DNA of 43,879 nt. It comes from Streptomyces antimicrobicus. GTDB taxonomy: Bacteria > Actinomycetota > Actinomycetes > Streptomycetales > Streptomycetaceae. How positions within the stretch are numbered: position 1 is the stretch's first letter; each line of letters opens with the position of its first letter. The notes under the pieces are model-generated. The model had not been told where the DNA came from and made no database searches. It saw nothing but the letters and a program-made list of their open reading frames with translations. The position numbers and the translations under genes are program-made. Below, one piece after another: positions 22,707 to 29,210 of the stretch. The stretch is taken from the NCBI RefSeq assembly GCF_020532625.1, contig NZ_JAJAUY010000040.1:1-43879 (forward strand), written 5' to 3'.

Positions 22707-23088
22707 AGCCCGGGTTGTGGGCGACCTCCCAGGCATGGCCGTCCGGGTCGGTGAACACCCCCGAGTAGAAGCCGATCGCGTTGACGGCGGCCGGCCGGGT
22801 GACGGTCCCGCCGGCCGCGGCCGCGGCGTCGAGCACGGCGTCCACCTCGGCGTCCGTGCGCACGTTGTGGGCGAGCGCGATACCGCCGAAACCGGTCGGC
22901 GGGGTGGCGGGAAGGCCGCAGTCAGCGGCGAGCTTGGCGCGGTCCCACAGCACCAGGGCCAGACCGCCCGCCTGGTGGAACACGGTCTCCTCGACCTCGG
23001 TGCCGCGCCAGCCGAGCGCGGCGTAGAACCCCTTGGCCCGGGCGAGGTCGGTGACCCCCAGGGTGATCAGGCTGATCCGCTGTTCCAT
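22657..23088 (-). CDS. VOC-superfamily (glyoxalase/bleomycin-resistance-like) protein 1
   Basis: The 143-residue protein has two beta-alpha-beta-beta-beta modules: SLITLGVTDLARAKGFYAALGW at the N terminus and GFYSGVFTDPDGHAWEVAHNP near the C terminus, which are the usual VOC motifs. Metal-ligand positions of glyoxalase I are only partly present. The family includes isomerases, dioxygenases and drug-binding resistance proteins, so no reaction is assigned. The ATG at 23088 is preceded at 6 bases by a TACGGT box, with no ribosome binding site. The gene lies 40 bases after a second VOC gene on the same strand. Confidence 0.85.
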   Translation of the reverse strand: MEQRISLITLGVTDLARAKGFYAALGWRGTEVEETVFHQAGGLALVLWDRAKLAADCGLPATPPTGFGGIALAHNVRTDAEVDAVLDAAAAAGGTVTRPAAVNAIGFYSGVFTDPDGHAWEVAHNPGFTLAADGSLILPDFGV

Positions 23089-23094
23089 CCCGCC

Positions 23095-23100
23095 ACCGTA
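23095..23100 (-). promoter_or_regulatory. -10 box TACGGT, leaderless promoter candidate
   Basis: TACGGT (minus strand) ends 6 bases before the ATG of VOC gene 1 (23088), inside the 40-base gap after VOC gene 2, so VOC gene 1 may be transcribed on its own. Confidence 0.45.
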
Positions 23101-23128
23101 ACCGCGCGGTACGGTCGGTGCCGGTCTT

Positions 23129-23539
23129 TCAGCCGCCGAGCGGTCCCGGCCCCGCGGCGGGGTCGGCGGCGGTCAGCGCGAACGAGTGCCCGGCCGGGTC
23201 GCTGAGCAGGCGGACCGGCCGGGGGCCGTCCTCGTCGTCCGTCCCCAGCGGCCGGGCGCCCAGCGAGACCGCTTCCCGCTCGGCCTCGTCGAGGTCGGCA
23301 GCGGCCACGCGGATCCGCAGGTGCGCCTGGAGCGACCCCTCGGGCCGGGGCCAGCTCGGCGGCGCGAAGCCGGGGTCGCGGCGGAACGCGAGCCGGACGC
23401 CGTCCGCGCCCACCACCTCCACCTCGTCCTGGGTGGGTCCGGGCCTGACCTCGGCGTCGAGGAGGCCTGCGTAGAACCGCGCCAGCGTCTCGGGCTCGGC
23501 GCAGTCGAGGGAGATCACGGGTGTCTTGGGTACGGTCAT
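23129..23539 (-). CDS. VOC-superfamily protein 2 (glyoxalase-like domain)
   Basis: The 136-residue protein has PVISLDCAEPETLARFYAGLLD at the N terminus and VRLLSDPAGHSFALT at the C terminus. It belongs to the glyoxalase-like VOC branch typical of Streptomyces paralogues in which the metal site is often incomplete. The ATG at 23539 is chosen because the upstream in-frame sequence is a Gly/Arg/Pro-rich tandem repeat that does not look translated. No function can be assigned. Although it lies next to VOC protein 1, the two differ in sequence outside the fold motifs, so this is not a recent duplication. Confidence 0.82.
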   Translation of the reverse strand: MTVPKTPVISLDCAEPETLARFYAGLLDAEVRPGPTQDEVEVVGADGVRLAFRRDPGFAPPSWPRPEGSLQAHLRIRVAAADLDEAEREAVSLGARPLGTDDEDGPRPVRLLSDPAGHSFALTAADPAAGPGPLGG

Positions 23540-23561
23540 CTCCCGCGTCTGCCCACCCGCG

Positions 23562-23610
23562 CCCGCCCCATGCGGCCGCCGGCGTCCCGCCCCATGCGGC
23601 CGCCGGCGTC
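23562..23610. repeat. perfect 24-bp tandem duplication
   Basis: A 24-base unit containing CCCCATGCGGCCGCCGGCG occurs twice without mismatch (starting at 23562 and 23586) just upstream of VOC gene 2. It contains the palindrome GCGGCCGC. The perfect identity suggests a recent slippage duplication. Confidence 0.75.
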
Positions 23611-23744
23611 CCGGTGCGGGCGCCGCCGGGCCCGGCGGCGCCGCGTGTTCACGAAGGCTAATCAAGGTCCCCTTACCTCGTTGCATGTGCACGAGGTGAA
23701 TCCTGGGACGGGAGTTGATCCCTTCATCCTCCGGTCATTTGATC

Positions 23745-23762
23745 TTCACCCTGGAGGGTGAA
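23745..23762. promoter_or_regulatory. perfect 18-bp palindrome TTCACCCT-GG-AGGGTGAA
   Basis: Two 8-base arms are separated by GG, followed by TTATTCG. It lies in the AT-richer part of a long divergent intergenic region and could be a dimeric repressor site or a small terminator-like stem. Confidence 0.45.
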
Positions 23763-23997
23763 TTATTCGACTGATTCGCGGCCGCCGCCGGGAGTCGGAG
23801 TGGTCCAGGACAGAACCGTTATTGCGGTCTCCGGCCCGTCGTACCGGCCCACTCCCGGGGGTTGACAGGCACTGGCAGATCATCGGGTGAATCGCTTTCC
23901 CATTTCCGCGCCGGCTGCAAGCTCCGACGGGACGTCACGTGTGTGGAGCAAGACGGTACATTCGCTGCGCCCGGTCGACGACCGACCGACGCGCGAA

Positions 23998-24025
23998 GGC
24001 CCCGGGCGCTGCAACGCCCGGGGCC
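23998..24025 (+). promoter_or_regulatory. perfect 11-bp GC hairpin in the leader of the small membrane protein gene
   Basis: GGCCCCGGGCG (23998-24008) pairs with CGCCCGGGGCC (24015-24025) around a 6-base loop. It lies 28 bases before the TTG start at 24054 and is far from any upstream stop codon on the plus strand. An attenuator or leader stem is more likely than a terminator of another gene. Confidence 0.5.
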
Positions 24026-24053
24026 GACGGCCAGCAAAGAGAAGGGAATCGCC

Positions 24054-24341
24054 TTGCTGCACCAGTTACGCCAAGCTCTCCTCGCGACGCAGGCAGGGAT
24101 CTTGGCGTTCCGTAAGCGGATTATCCCGCACCTCCCCAGTCGGCAAACAGTTCTGCGCGCCGTCTTCCTCCTCGTCCTGCTCCCGCTCGGCGGGGGCGGC
24201 GCCGTCGCCCTGCACCGCACCGCGGGGCCGAACGCGGTGGGCGTGGCGGACTTCGCGCTGAGCCTGACGCTGGCGTTGTTCGGCGGCGGCCTGTGGGCCT
24301 CCCGGCGCGTACGGCGCCGGCTCCGGCGTACACGGCGCTGA
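24054..24341 (+). CDS. small two-helix membrane protein, unknown function
   Basis: A 95-residue frame starts at TTG 24054 (LHQLRQALLATQAG after the start), with GAAGGGAA placed so that AAGGGA ends 6 bases upstream. It has an amphipathic N-terminal helix, a basic segment (FRKRIIPHLPSR), two hydrophobic helices (about 38-55 and 66-83) joined by a short HRTAGPNAVG loop, and an Arg-rich tail RRVRRRLRRTRR. Both ends would face the cytoplasm. The helix pattern and absence of stops are typical of a genuine membrane protein, but I do not recognise a family. The gene is enclosed by two strong hairpins, one in its leader and one directly after its stop. Confidence 0.6.
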   Translation: MLHQLRQALLATQAGILAFRKRIIPHLPSRQTVLRAVFLLVLLPLGGGGAVALHRTAGPNAVGVADFALSLTLALFGGGLWASRRVRRRLRRTRR

Positions 24342-24347
24342 CGCACC

Positions 24348-24388
24348 GGTGGCCGGCGGCGTCCGTGACCCGGACGCCGCCGGCCACC
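24348..24388 (+). terminator. 17-bp perfect hairpin terminator after the small membrane protein gene
   Basis: GGTGGCCGGCGGCGTCC (24348-24364) pairs without mismatch with GGACGCCGCCGGCCACC (24372-24388) around a 7-base loop, 6 bases after the TGA. No T tract follows, which is normal for Streptomyces stem-type terminators. Confidence 0.8.
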
Positions 24389-24481
24389 ACACCTTCAGGG
24401 GACGGCGCGCGGGACGGATCCTCTCTAGCATGGGCACTCCAACCGACGAGGCCGCTGACCAGCGTTGAGGGGGACGGACGG

Positions 24482-25333
24482 ATGCACCACGACGTGCGCA
24501 GGCCGAGCGTCGCACGGATCTACGACTGGTTACTGGGCGGGGTGGACAACTACCCGTCCGACCACCGCGTGGGCGCCGACCTCCTCGACATCGCCCCCGG
24601 CTCGCGCACCGGCGCGCTGAGCAACCGGGCCTTCCTGCGCCGCGCGGTCCATGTCCTGGCCCGGGACTACGGCATCAGACAGTTCCTGGAGCACGGCTGC
24701 GGCCTGCCCGCCCGGGACAACGTCCACGAGGTCGCCCAGGCCGTCGCCCCCGACGCCCGCGTGGTGTACGTCGACAACGACCCCCTGGTCGTGGCCCACG
24801 CCCGGACCCGGCTCGTGGAGAACCCCCGCACCGCGGTCGTCGACGCCGATGTGCGCGACACCGCCGCCATCTTCGCCGACCCCGCCGTCCGCCGGCTGAT
24901 CCGGCCGGACGAGCCGACCGCCGCGCTGTTCGTCTCGGTGGCCCAGTGCCTCGGCGACGAGGACGTCACGCCGATGATCGAGCGGGTCAAGCAGCGGCTC
25001 GCGCCCGGCAGTTTCGTGGTCCTGTGCCAGTTCACCAGCCCCTACGCCGACGTGCGCGAACGGGTCACCCGGCTGATGCGCGAGGCCACCGACGGCAGTT
25101 GGGGACGGTTGCGCGAGGAGGAGGAGGTGCGCGGATACCTCGACGGGCTGGAGATCATCGAACCCGGACTGGGCGACGTGGCGCACTGGCGGGCCGAACG
25201 CAGACCCACGCTGCGCGACGCGGAGGCCGAGCTGATCGCGTGGGGCGGGGTCGGCAGGCTGCCCGCTCAGGCGCTGCGCGGAGCGGGGACCTCCCCGAAC
25301 TCGGCGGACCGGGACGCGGCCCGTTCCTCGTAG
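24482..25333 (+). CDS. DUF574 SAM-dependent methyltransferase-like protein 1
   Basis: The 283-residue protein belongs to the actinomycete S-adenosyl methyltransferase family PF04672: RPSVARIYDWLLGGVDNYPSDH at the N terminus, NRAFLRRAVHVLARDYGIRQFLE, NVHEVAQAVAPDARVVYVDNDPLVVAHAR, and a C-terminal VRGYLDGLEIIEPGL segment. The SAM loop usually reads DIGSGIPT in this family. Here it is EHGCGLPA, an atypical version that could weaken SAM binding. The acidic VDNDP (ribose-binding region) is kept. The ATG at 24482 follows GAGGGGGACGG. A TAGCAT box at 24426-24431 may be the promoter. The last 67 bases overlap the end of the convergent XRE regulator gene. Confidence 0.85.
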   Translation: MHHDVRRPSVARIYDWLLGGVDNYPSDHRVGADLLDIAPGSRTGALSNRAFLRRAVHVLARDYGIRQFLEHGCGLPARDNVHEVAQAVAPDARVVYVDNDPLVVAHARTRLVENPRTAVVDADVRDTAAIFADPAVRRLIRPDEPTAALFVSVAQCLGDEDVTPMIERVKQRLAPGSFVVLCQFTSPYADVRERVTRLMREATDGSWGRLREEEEVRGYLDGLEIIEPGLGDVAHWRAERRPTLRDAEAELIAWGGVGRLPAQALRGAGTSPNSADRDAARSS

Positions 25334-26211
25334 TGGGCGAGCCGCCGGTCGAGGTGGTCGAGGGTGTCCTCCCGGGACAGCGAGGTGGCCATCAGCTCGT
25401 CCAGCACCTTGCGGTAGCGCCGGACGTGCTCGGGGGTGGTCACGTAGTCCGCGCTCTCCATCTGCTCGACGTACACGAGCTCGGCCGGGCCGCCGTCGGC
25501 GAACTGCAGGTGCGTGATCGGGAAGCTGGGGGCGAAGCCGACGTTCTCGTGCTCGAAGGGCAGGATCCGGAAGTGCACGTCCGGGGCGTCCTCCCCCGCG
25601 AACTTCCGCAGGTGCCGCAGCTGCTCGCACATCACCTCGGGCCCGCCGATCGGCCGGCGCAGCACGCTCTCGTCGATGATCACGATGAGTTCGGGCCGCC
25701 GCGGGCGGTCGAACAGCGCCTGGCGGTCGCGGCGGACCTGGACGTGCCGGCTGACGTCCACGTAGTCGGCGCCCTCCAGGGCGAGGCCGACGAGCACCCG
25801 GGCGTAGTTCTTGGTCTGGAGCAGGCCGGGCACCACGTGGGTCTCGTACACGCAGATCCGTTTCGCCTGGCCCTCCAGGGCGATCAGCCGGCGCACGAAG
25901 TCGGGGGTGAGATCGCTGTACTTCTTGCGGCGCTTGCTCTCGTCGCGGACCTGGCTGAGGAGTTCGTGGATCTCGTCCTGCCCCTCGGCGTCGAGGCCGT
26001 AGTGCCGGACGAGGTCCCAGACGTCGTTCTCCTTGGGCGGGCTCTCACCGCGCTCCAGCCGGCTGAGCTTGGAGGAGGAGCCGCGGATGAGGGTGGCGGC
26101 GTCCGCCAGGGAGAGCTGCGCGTCGCAGCGCAGTCTGCGCAGCCGCTCCCCCAGTAACCGCGCCGCGACCCCGCGGCCGGCGATGCTGGCGGACGAACTG
26201 CCGACGGACAT
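25267..26211 (-). CDS. XRE helix-turn-helix regulator with DUF5753 (WhiJ-like)
   Basis: The 314-residue protein has an N-terminal XRE-type helix-turn-helix (LGERLRRLRCDAQLSLADAA, then SSSKLSRLERGE; about 21-60), a linker, and a large DUF5753 domain starting near YETHVVPGLLQTKNYARVL. The combination defines the WhiJ-like regulators that are numerous in Streptomyces and usually sit beside a DUF397 gene and sometimes a methyltransferase or ATPase gene. These regulators are linked to developmental control. The ATG at 26211 has AAGGAG 7 bases upstream. The 3' end overlaps the methyltransferase gene by 67 bases antisense. Confidence 0.9.
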   Translation of the reverse strand: MSVGSSSASIAGRGVAARLLGERLRRLRCDAQLSLADAATLIRGSSSKLSRLERGESPPKENDVWDLVRHYGLDAEGQDEIHELLSQVRDESKRRKKYSDLTPDFVRRLIALEGQAKRICVYETHVVPGLLQTKNYARVLVGLALEGADYVDVSRHVQVRRDRQALFDRPRRPELIVIIDESVLRRPIGGPEVMCEQLRHLRKFAGEDAPDVHFRILPFEHENVGFAPSFPITHLQFADGGPAELVYVEQMESADYVTTPEHVRRYRKVLDELMATSLSREDTLDHLDRRLAHYEERAASRSAEFGEVPAPRSA

Positions 26212-26338
26212 GCGGTGCTCCTTGCTGACCCAACGGGACGTGCGCGGCCGGCGCGGCGTGCCGGCGCGCGGTGCGCTCTCAGCGGCTCAGTCTGGTTCTC
26301 GCATGCCCGCCCCTTCAAGCATTGGCCATGAATTGACC

Positions 26339-26581
26339 CTACGCACCCCTCCCGTGCAGGTCGTCGAACTCACCGGCGCCCGCACCGGCCGCGAACGCGG
26401 TCATCTCGGCCTGCGTGAAGACCAGGGCCGGACCGGCCGGGAAGCGGGAATTGCGCACGGCGAAGTCGCCGCCCGGAAGGGCCGCCACCTCCACGCAGTT
26501 GCCGATGCCCGAACTCGCCGAGCTCTTCACCCAGCGCACCGCCGGGATGGTGTCCGCGGCCACACCGTTCTCAAAACGCAC
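26339..26581 (-). CDS. DUF397 (BldB-like) small protein
   Basis: The 80-residue protein contains the DUF397 core RWVKSSASSGIGNCVEVA, AVRNSRFPAGPALVFTQAEM and a terminal AFAAGAGAGEFDDL. DUF397 proteins include BldB and are typically encoded next to a WhiJ-like XRE/DUF5753 gene, whose activity they are thought to modulate. The GTG at 26581 is chosen because AAAGGTGG lies upstream and no ATG exists before the core. It lies 127 bases upstream of the XRE gene on the same strand, with promoter space between them, so separate as well as joint transcription is possible. Confidence 0.85.
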   Translation of the reverse strand: MRFENGVAADTIPAVRWVKSSASSGIGNCVEVAALPGGDFAVRNSRFPAGPALVFTQAEMTAFAAGAGAGEFDDLHGRGA

Positions 26582-26737
26582 AGCGCCCACCTTTCTCGTT
26601 TCCCCTCTGCACCGCACCGCCCGTCCCATATGCAATTGCATTGAGCCGGATTTCGGGACGAGCGTAGCCAGGGAAGCCCGGCCGGGCCCATCGCCTGAAC
26701 GGGTCCCCCCACCCGCCGGGCATTGACCCCTGACCCC

Positions 26738-26743
26738 TAAAGT
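26738..26743 (+). promoter_or_regulatory. -10 box TAAAGT, leaderless promoter candidate
   Basis: TAAAGT ends 7 bases before the ATG at 26751, which has no ribosome binding site. It follows a TGACCCC direct repeat (26724 and 26731). Confidence 0.55.
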
Positions 26744-26750
26744 GGGGCGA

Positions 26751-29198
26751 ATGCACCAGCCCACCGACCCCTTCATCCGCGTCCGGGGCGCCCGGGAGCA
26801 CAACCTCCGGGCCGTCGACGTGGACGTCCCGCGGGACGCCCTGACCGTCTTCACGGGCGTGTCCGGTTCCGGCAAGAGCTCGCTCGCCTTCGGCACGCTC
26901 TACGCCGAGGCGCAGCGGCGCTACTTCGAGTCGGTGGCACCGTACGCGCGCCGCCTCATCCACCAGATCGGGGCGCCGAAGGTGGACGCGGTCAGCGGTC
27001 TGCCGCCGGCCGTCTCGCTGGAGCAGCGGCACTCCTCGCCCGGCTCGCGCTCGTCCGTCGGGACGGTCACGATGCTCTCCAACTCGCTGCGGATGCTGTT
27101 CTCCCGGGCCGGGACGTATCCGCCCGGCGCGCCCCGGCTGGACTCCGACGCCTTCTCCCCCAACACGGCGGCCGGTGCCTGCCCGGCCTGTCACGGGCTG
27201 GGCCGGATCCACGGCACCAGCGAGGAACTGCTGGTGCCCGACCCCGGCCTGTCCATCCGCGAGGGCGCGATCGCGGCCTGGCCGGGAGCGTGGCAGGGCA
27301 AGAACCTGCGCGACATCCTGGAGGCGCTGCGCTACGACGTGGACCGGCCGTGGCGGGAGCTGAGGGCCGAGGACCGCGCGTGGATCCTGTTCACCGAGGA
27401 GCAGCCGGTGGTCACCGTGCACCCGGTGCGCGACGCGGACCGGATCCAGCGGCCGTACCAGGGCACGTACATGAGCGCGCACCGCTACGTGATGCGGACC
27501 TTCGCCGACAGCAAGAGCGCCACCCTGCGGGCGCGGGCCGAGAGGTTCCTGACCGACGCGCCGTGCCCGGCGTGCGGGGGCCGCCGGCTGCGGCCGGAGG
27601 CCCTGGCGGTGACCTTCGCCGGGCGGACGATCGCGGAGCTGGCGGCGCTGCCGCTGACCGAGCTGGACGCCGTACTGGCCGGGGGGACGGACGAGGCGGC
27701 GGGGGCGGGCGAGACGGCGGGGACGAGTGAGGCGGCCCGGGTGCTGGTCGCGGACCTGCGCGCACGGATCGGGCCGGTCGTCGAGCTGGGGCTCGGCTAC
27801 CTCGGCCTGGACCGGGGCGCGCCGACCCTGTCGGCGGGCGAGCTGCAGCGGCTGCGGCTGGCGACCCAGCTGCGGTCGGGGCTGTTCGGGGTGGTGTACG
27901 TGCTGGACGAGCCGTCGGCGGGGCTGCACCCGGCGGACACCGAGGCGCTGCTCGGGGTGCTGGACCGGCTGAAGGCGGCCGGCAACACGGTGTGCGTGGT
28001 GGAGCACCACCTCGACGTGGTGCGGCACGCGGACTGGCTGGTGGACGTGGGTCCGCTGGCCGGGGAGCACGGCGGCCGGGTGCTGCACAGCGGACCGCCT
28101 CGGGACCTGGCGGGCCATCCGGAATCGGCCACGGCCCGGTACCTGTACGCCCGTCCGGCGCGGGAGCCCCGGCCGGTGCGGACGCCGTCCGGGACGGTCC
28201 GGCTGGTGGGGGTCGAGCGCAACAACCTGCGCCGCGTGGACGCCGCGTTCCCGCTCGGGGTGTTCACCGCGGTGACCGGCGTCTCCGGCTCGGGGAAGTC
28301 CACCCTGGTCGGGCAGGCCCTGGCCGGGGCGGTGACGGAGCGGATCGGGGCGGCGGACTTCCCGGTACGGCGGCTGGTCGAGGTCGACCAGAAGCCGATC
28401 GGGCGCACGCCGAGGTCCAACCTGGCGACGTACACCGGTCTGTTCGACGTGGTGCGGCGGCTGTTCACGGCCGCTCCGGAGGCGAAGGCGCGCGGCTGGA
28501 AGGCGGGCCGGTTCTCCTTCAACGTGCCCGGCGGGCGCTGCGAGACCTGTACGGGCGAGGGGTTCGTCTCGGTCGAGCTGCTGTTCCTGCCGAGCACGTA
28601 CGCGCCCTGCCCCGAGTGCGGCGGCGCCCGCTACAACGCCGAGACCCTCCAGGTGCGGTACGCGGGGCTGGACATCGCGGAGGTGCTCTCCCTGACGGTG
28701 GAGGCGGCGGCGGAGTTCTTCGCGGACGTCCCGGCGGCGGCCCGCAGCCTGCGCGCCTTGGAGGGCGTGGGGCTCGGCTACCTGCGGCTGGGCCAGCCCG
28801 CGACCGAGCTGTCGGGCGGCGAGGCGCAGCGGATCAAGCTGGCCACCGAGCTCCAGCGGCTGCGCGGGGACCACACGCTGTACCTGCTGGACGAGCCGAC
28901 GACCGGGCTGCACCCGGCCGACGTCGAGGTGCTGCTGCGGCAGTTGCACGGGCTGGTGGACGCCGGGCACTCGGTGGTCGTGGTGGAGCACGACATGGAC
29001 GTGGTGGCGGGGGCGGACTGGGTGATCGACCTGGGTCCGGGCGGCGGCGCGCGGGGCGGCCGGATCGTCGCCGCCGGTACCCCGGCCGAGGTGGCGCGCG
29101 CTGCGGGCAGCCGTACGGCGGCCTACCTGGCGCGGGCGCTCGGCGCGGCGGGCGTGGACGCGGGCGCGGATGCGGGCGCGGATGCGGGCGCGGGCTGA
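26751..29198 (+). CDS. UvrA-like ABC-type ATPase (excinuclease subunit A paralogue)
   Basis: The 815-residue protein has two ABC ATPase halves of UvrA type. Half 1 has Walker A TGVSGSGKSS (about 35-44), YFESVAPYARR, two zinc-binding CPAC/CPAC pairs, an ABC signature reading LSAGE instead of LSGGE, and Walker B VVYVLDEPSAGLHP. Half 2 has Walker A TGVSGSGKST, zinc cysteines in CETCTGEGF and CPECGG, LSGGEAQR, and LYLLDEPTTGLHP. It is shorter than housekeeping UvrA (about 950). Short UvrA paralogues are known in repair and in self-resistance to DNA-binding drugs, as with DrrC. The start ATG is set by the TAAAGT box. The C terminus carries a three-copy DAGA repeat. Confidence 0.9.
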   Translation: MHQPTDPFIRVRGAREHNLRAVDVDVPRDALTVFTGVSGSGKSSLAFGTLYAEAQRRYFESVAPYARRLIHQIGAPKVDAVSGLPPAVSLEQRHSSPGSRSSVGTVTMLSNSLRMLFSRAGTYPPGAPRLDSDAFSPNTAAGACPACHGLGRIHGTSEELLVPDPGLSIREGAIAAWPGAWQGKNLRDILEALRYDVDRPWRELRAEDRAWILFTEEQPVVTVHPVRDADRIQRPYQGTYMSAHRYVMRTFADSKSATLRARAERFLTDAPCPACGGRRLRPEALAVTFAGRTIAELAALPLTELDAVLAGGTDEAAGAGETAGTSEAARVLVADLRARIGPVVELGLGYLGLDRGAPTLSAGELQRLRLATQLRSGLFGVVYVLDEPSAGLHPADTEALLGVLDRLKAAGNTVCVVEHHLDVVRHADWLVDVGPLAGEHGGRVLHSGPPRDLAGHPESATARYLYARPAREPRPVRTPSGTVRLVGVERNNLRRVDAAFPLGVFTAVTGVSGSGKSTLVGQALAGAVTERIGAADFPVRRLVEVDQKPIGRTPRSNLATYTGLFDVVRRLFTAAPEAKARGWKAGRFSFNVPGGRCETCTGEGFVSVELLFLPSTYAPCPECGGARYNAETLQVRYAGLDIAEVLSLTVEAAAEFFADVPAAARSLRALEGVGLGYLRLGQPATELSGGEAQRIKLATELQRLRGDHTLYLLDEPTTGLHPADVEVLLRQLHGLVDAGHSVVVVEHDMDVVAGADWVIDLGPGGGARGGRIVAAGTPAEVARAAGSRTAAYLARALGAAGVDAGADAGADAGAG
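29157..29192 (+). repeat. 12-bp tandem repeat (x3) at the 3' end of the UvrA-like gene
   Basis: Three in-frame copies of GAYGCGGGCGCG encode (Asp-Ala-Gly-Ala)x3 immediately before the stop codon. Only one base differs between copies. It looks like slippage expansion of a low-complexity tail. Confidence 0.8.
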
Positions 29199-29210
29199 CG
29201 GCCAGGTGGC

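Larger units (their letters stand above)
23540..24053. other. 514-base intergenic region rich in inverted repeats
   Basis: No convincing gene is seen. The region contains a perfect 24-bp tandem duplication (23562-23610), an AT-richer stretch (about 23645-23780) with an inverted repeat CCTCGT...ACGAGG (23676-23696) and a perfect palindrome TTCACCCT-GG-AGGGTGAA (23745-23762), three copies of GGTGAAT (23695, 23757, 23886), TTGACA (23862-23867), a TACATT box (23957-23962), and an 11-bp GC hairpin (23998-24025). It must hold the divergent promoters for VOC gene 2 and the small membrane protein gene. Confidence 0.6.

Noticed and set aside
22657..23539. The two VOC genes as a recent tandem duplication.
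   Set aside because: Beyond the fold motifs the two proteins share little sequence. Adjacency alone is not enough.
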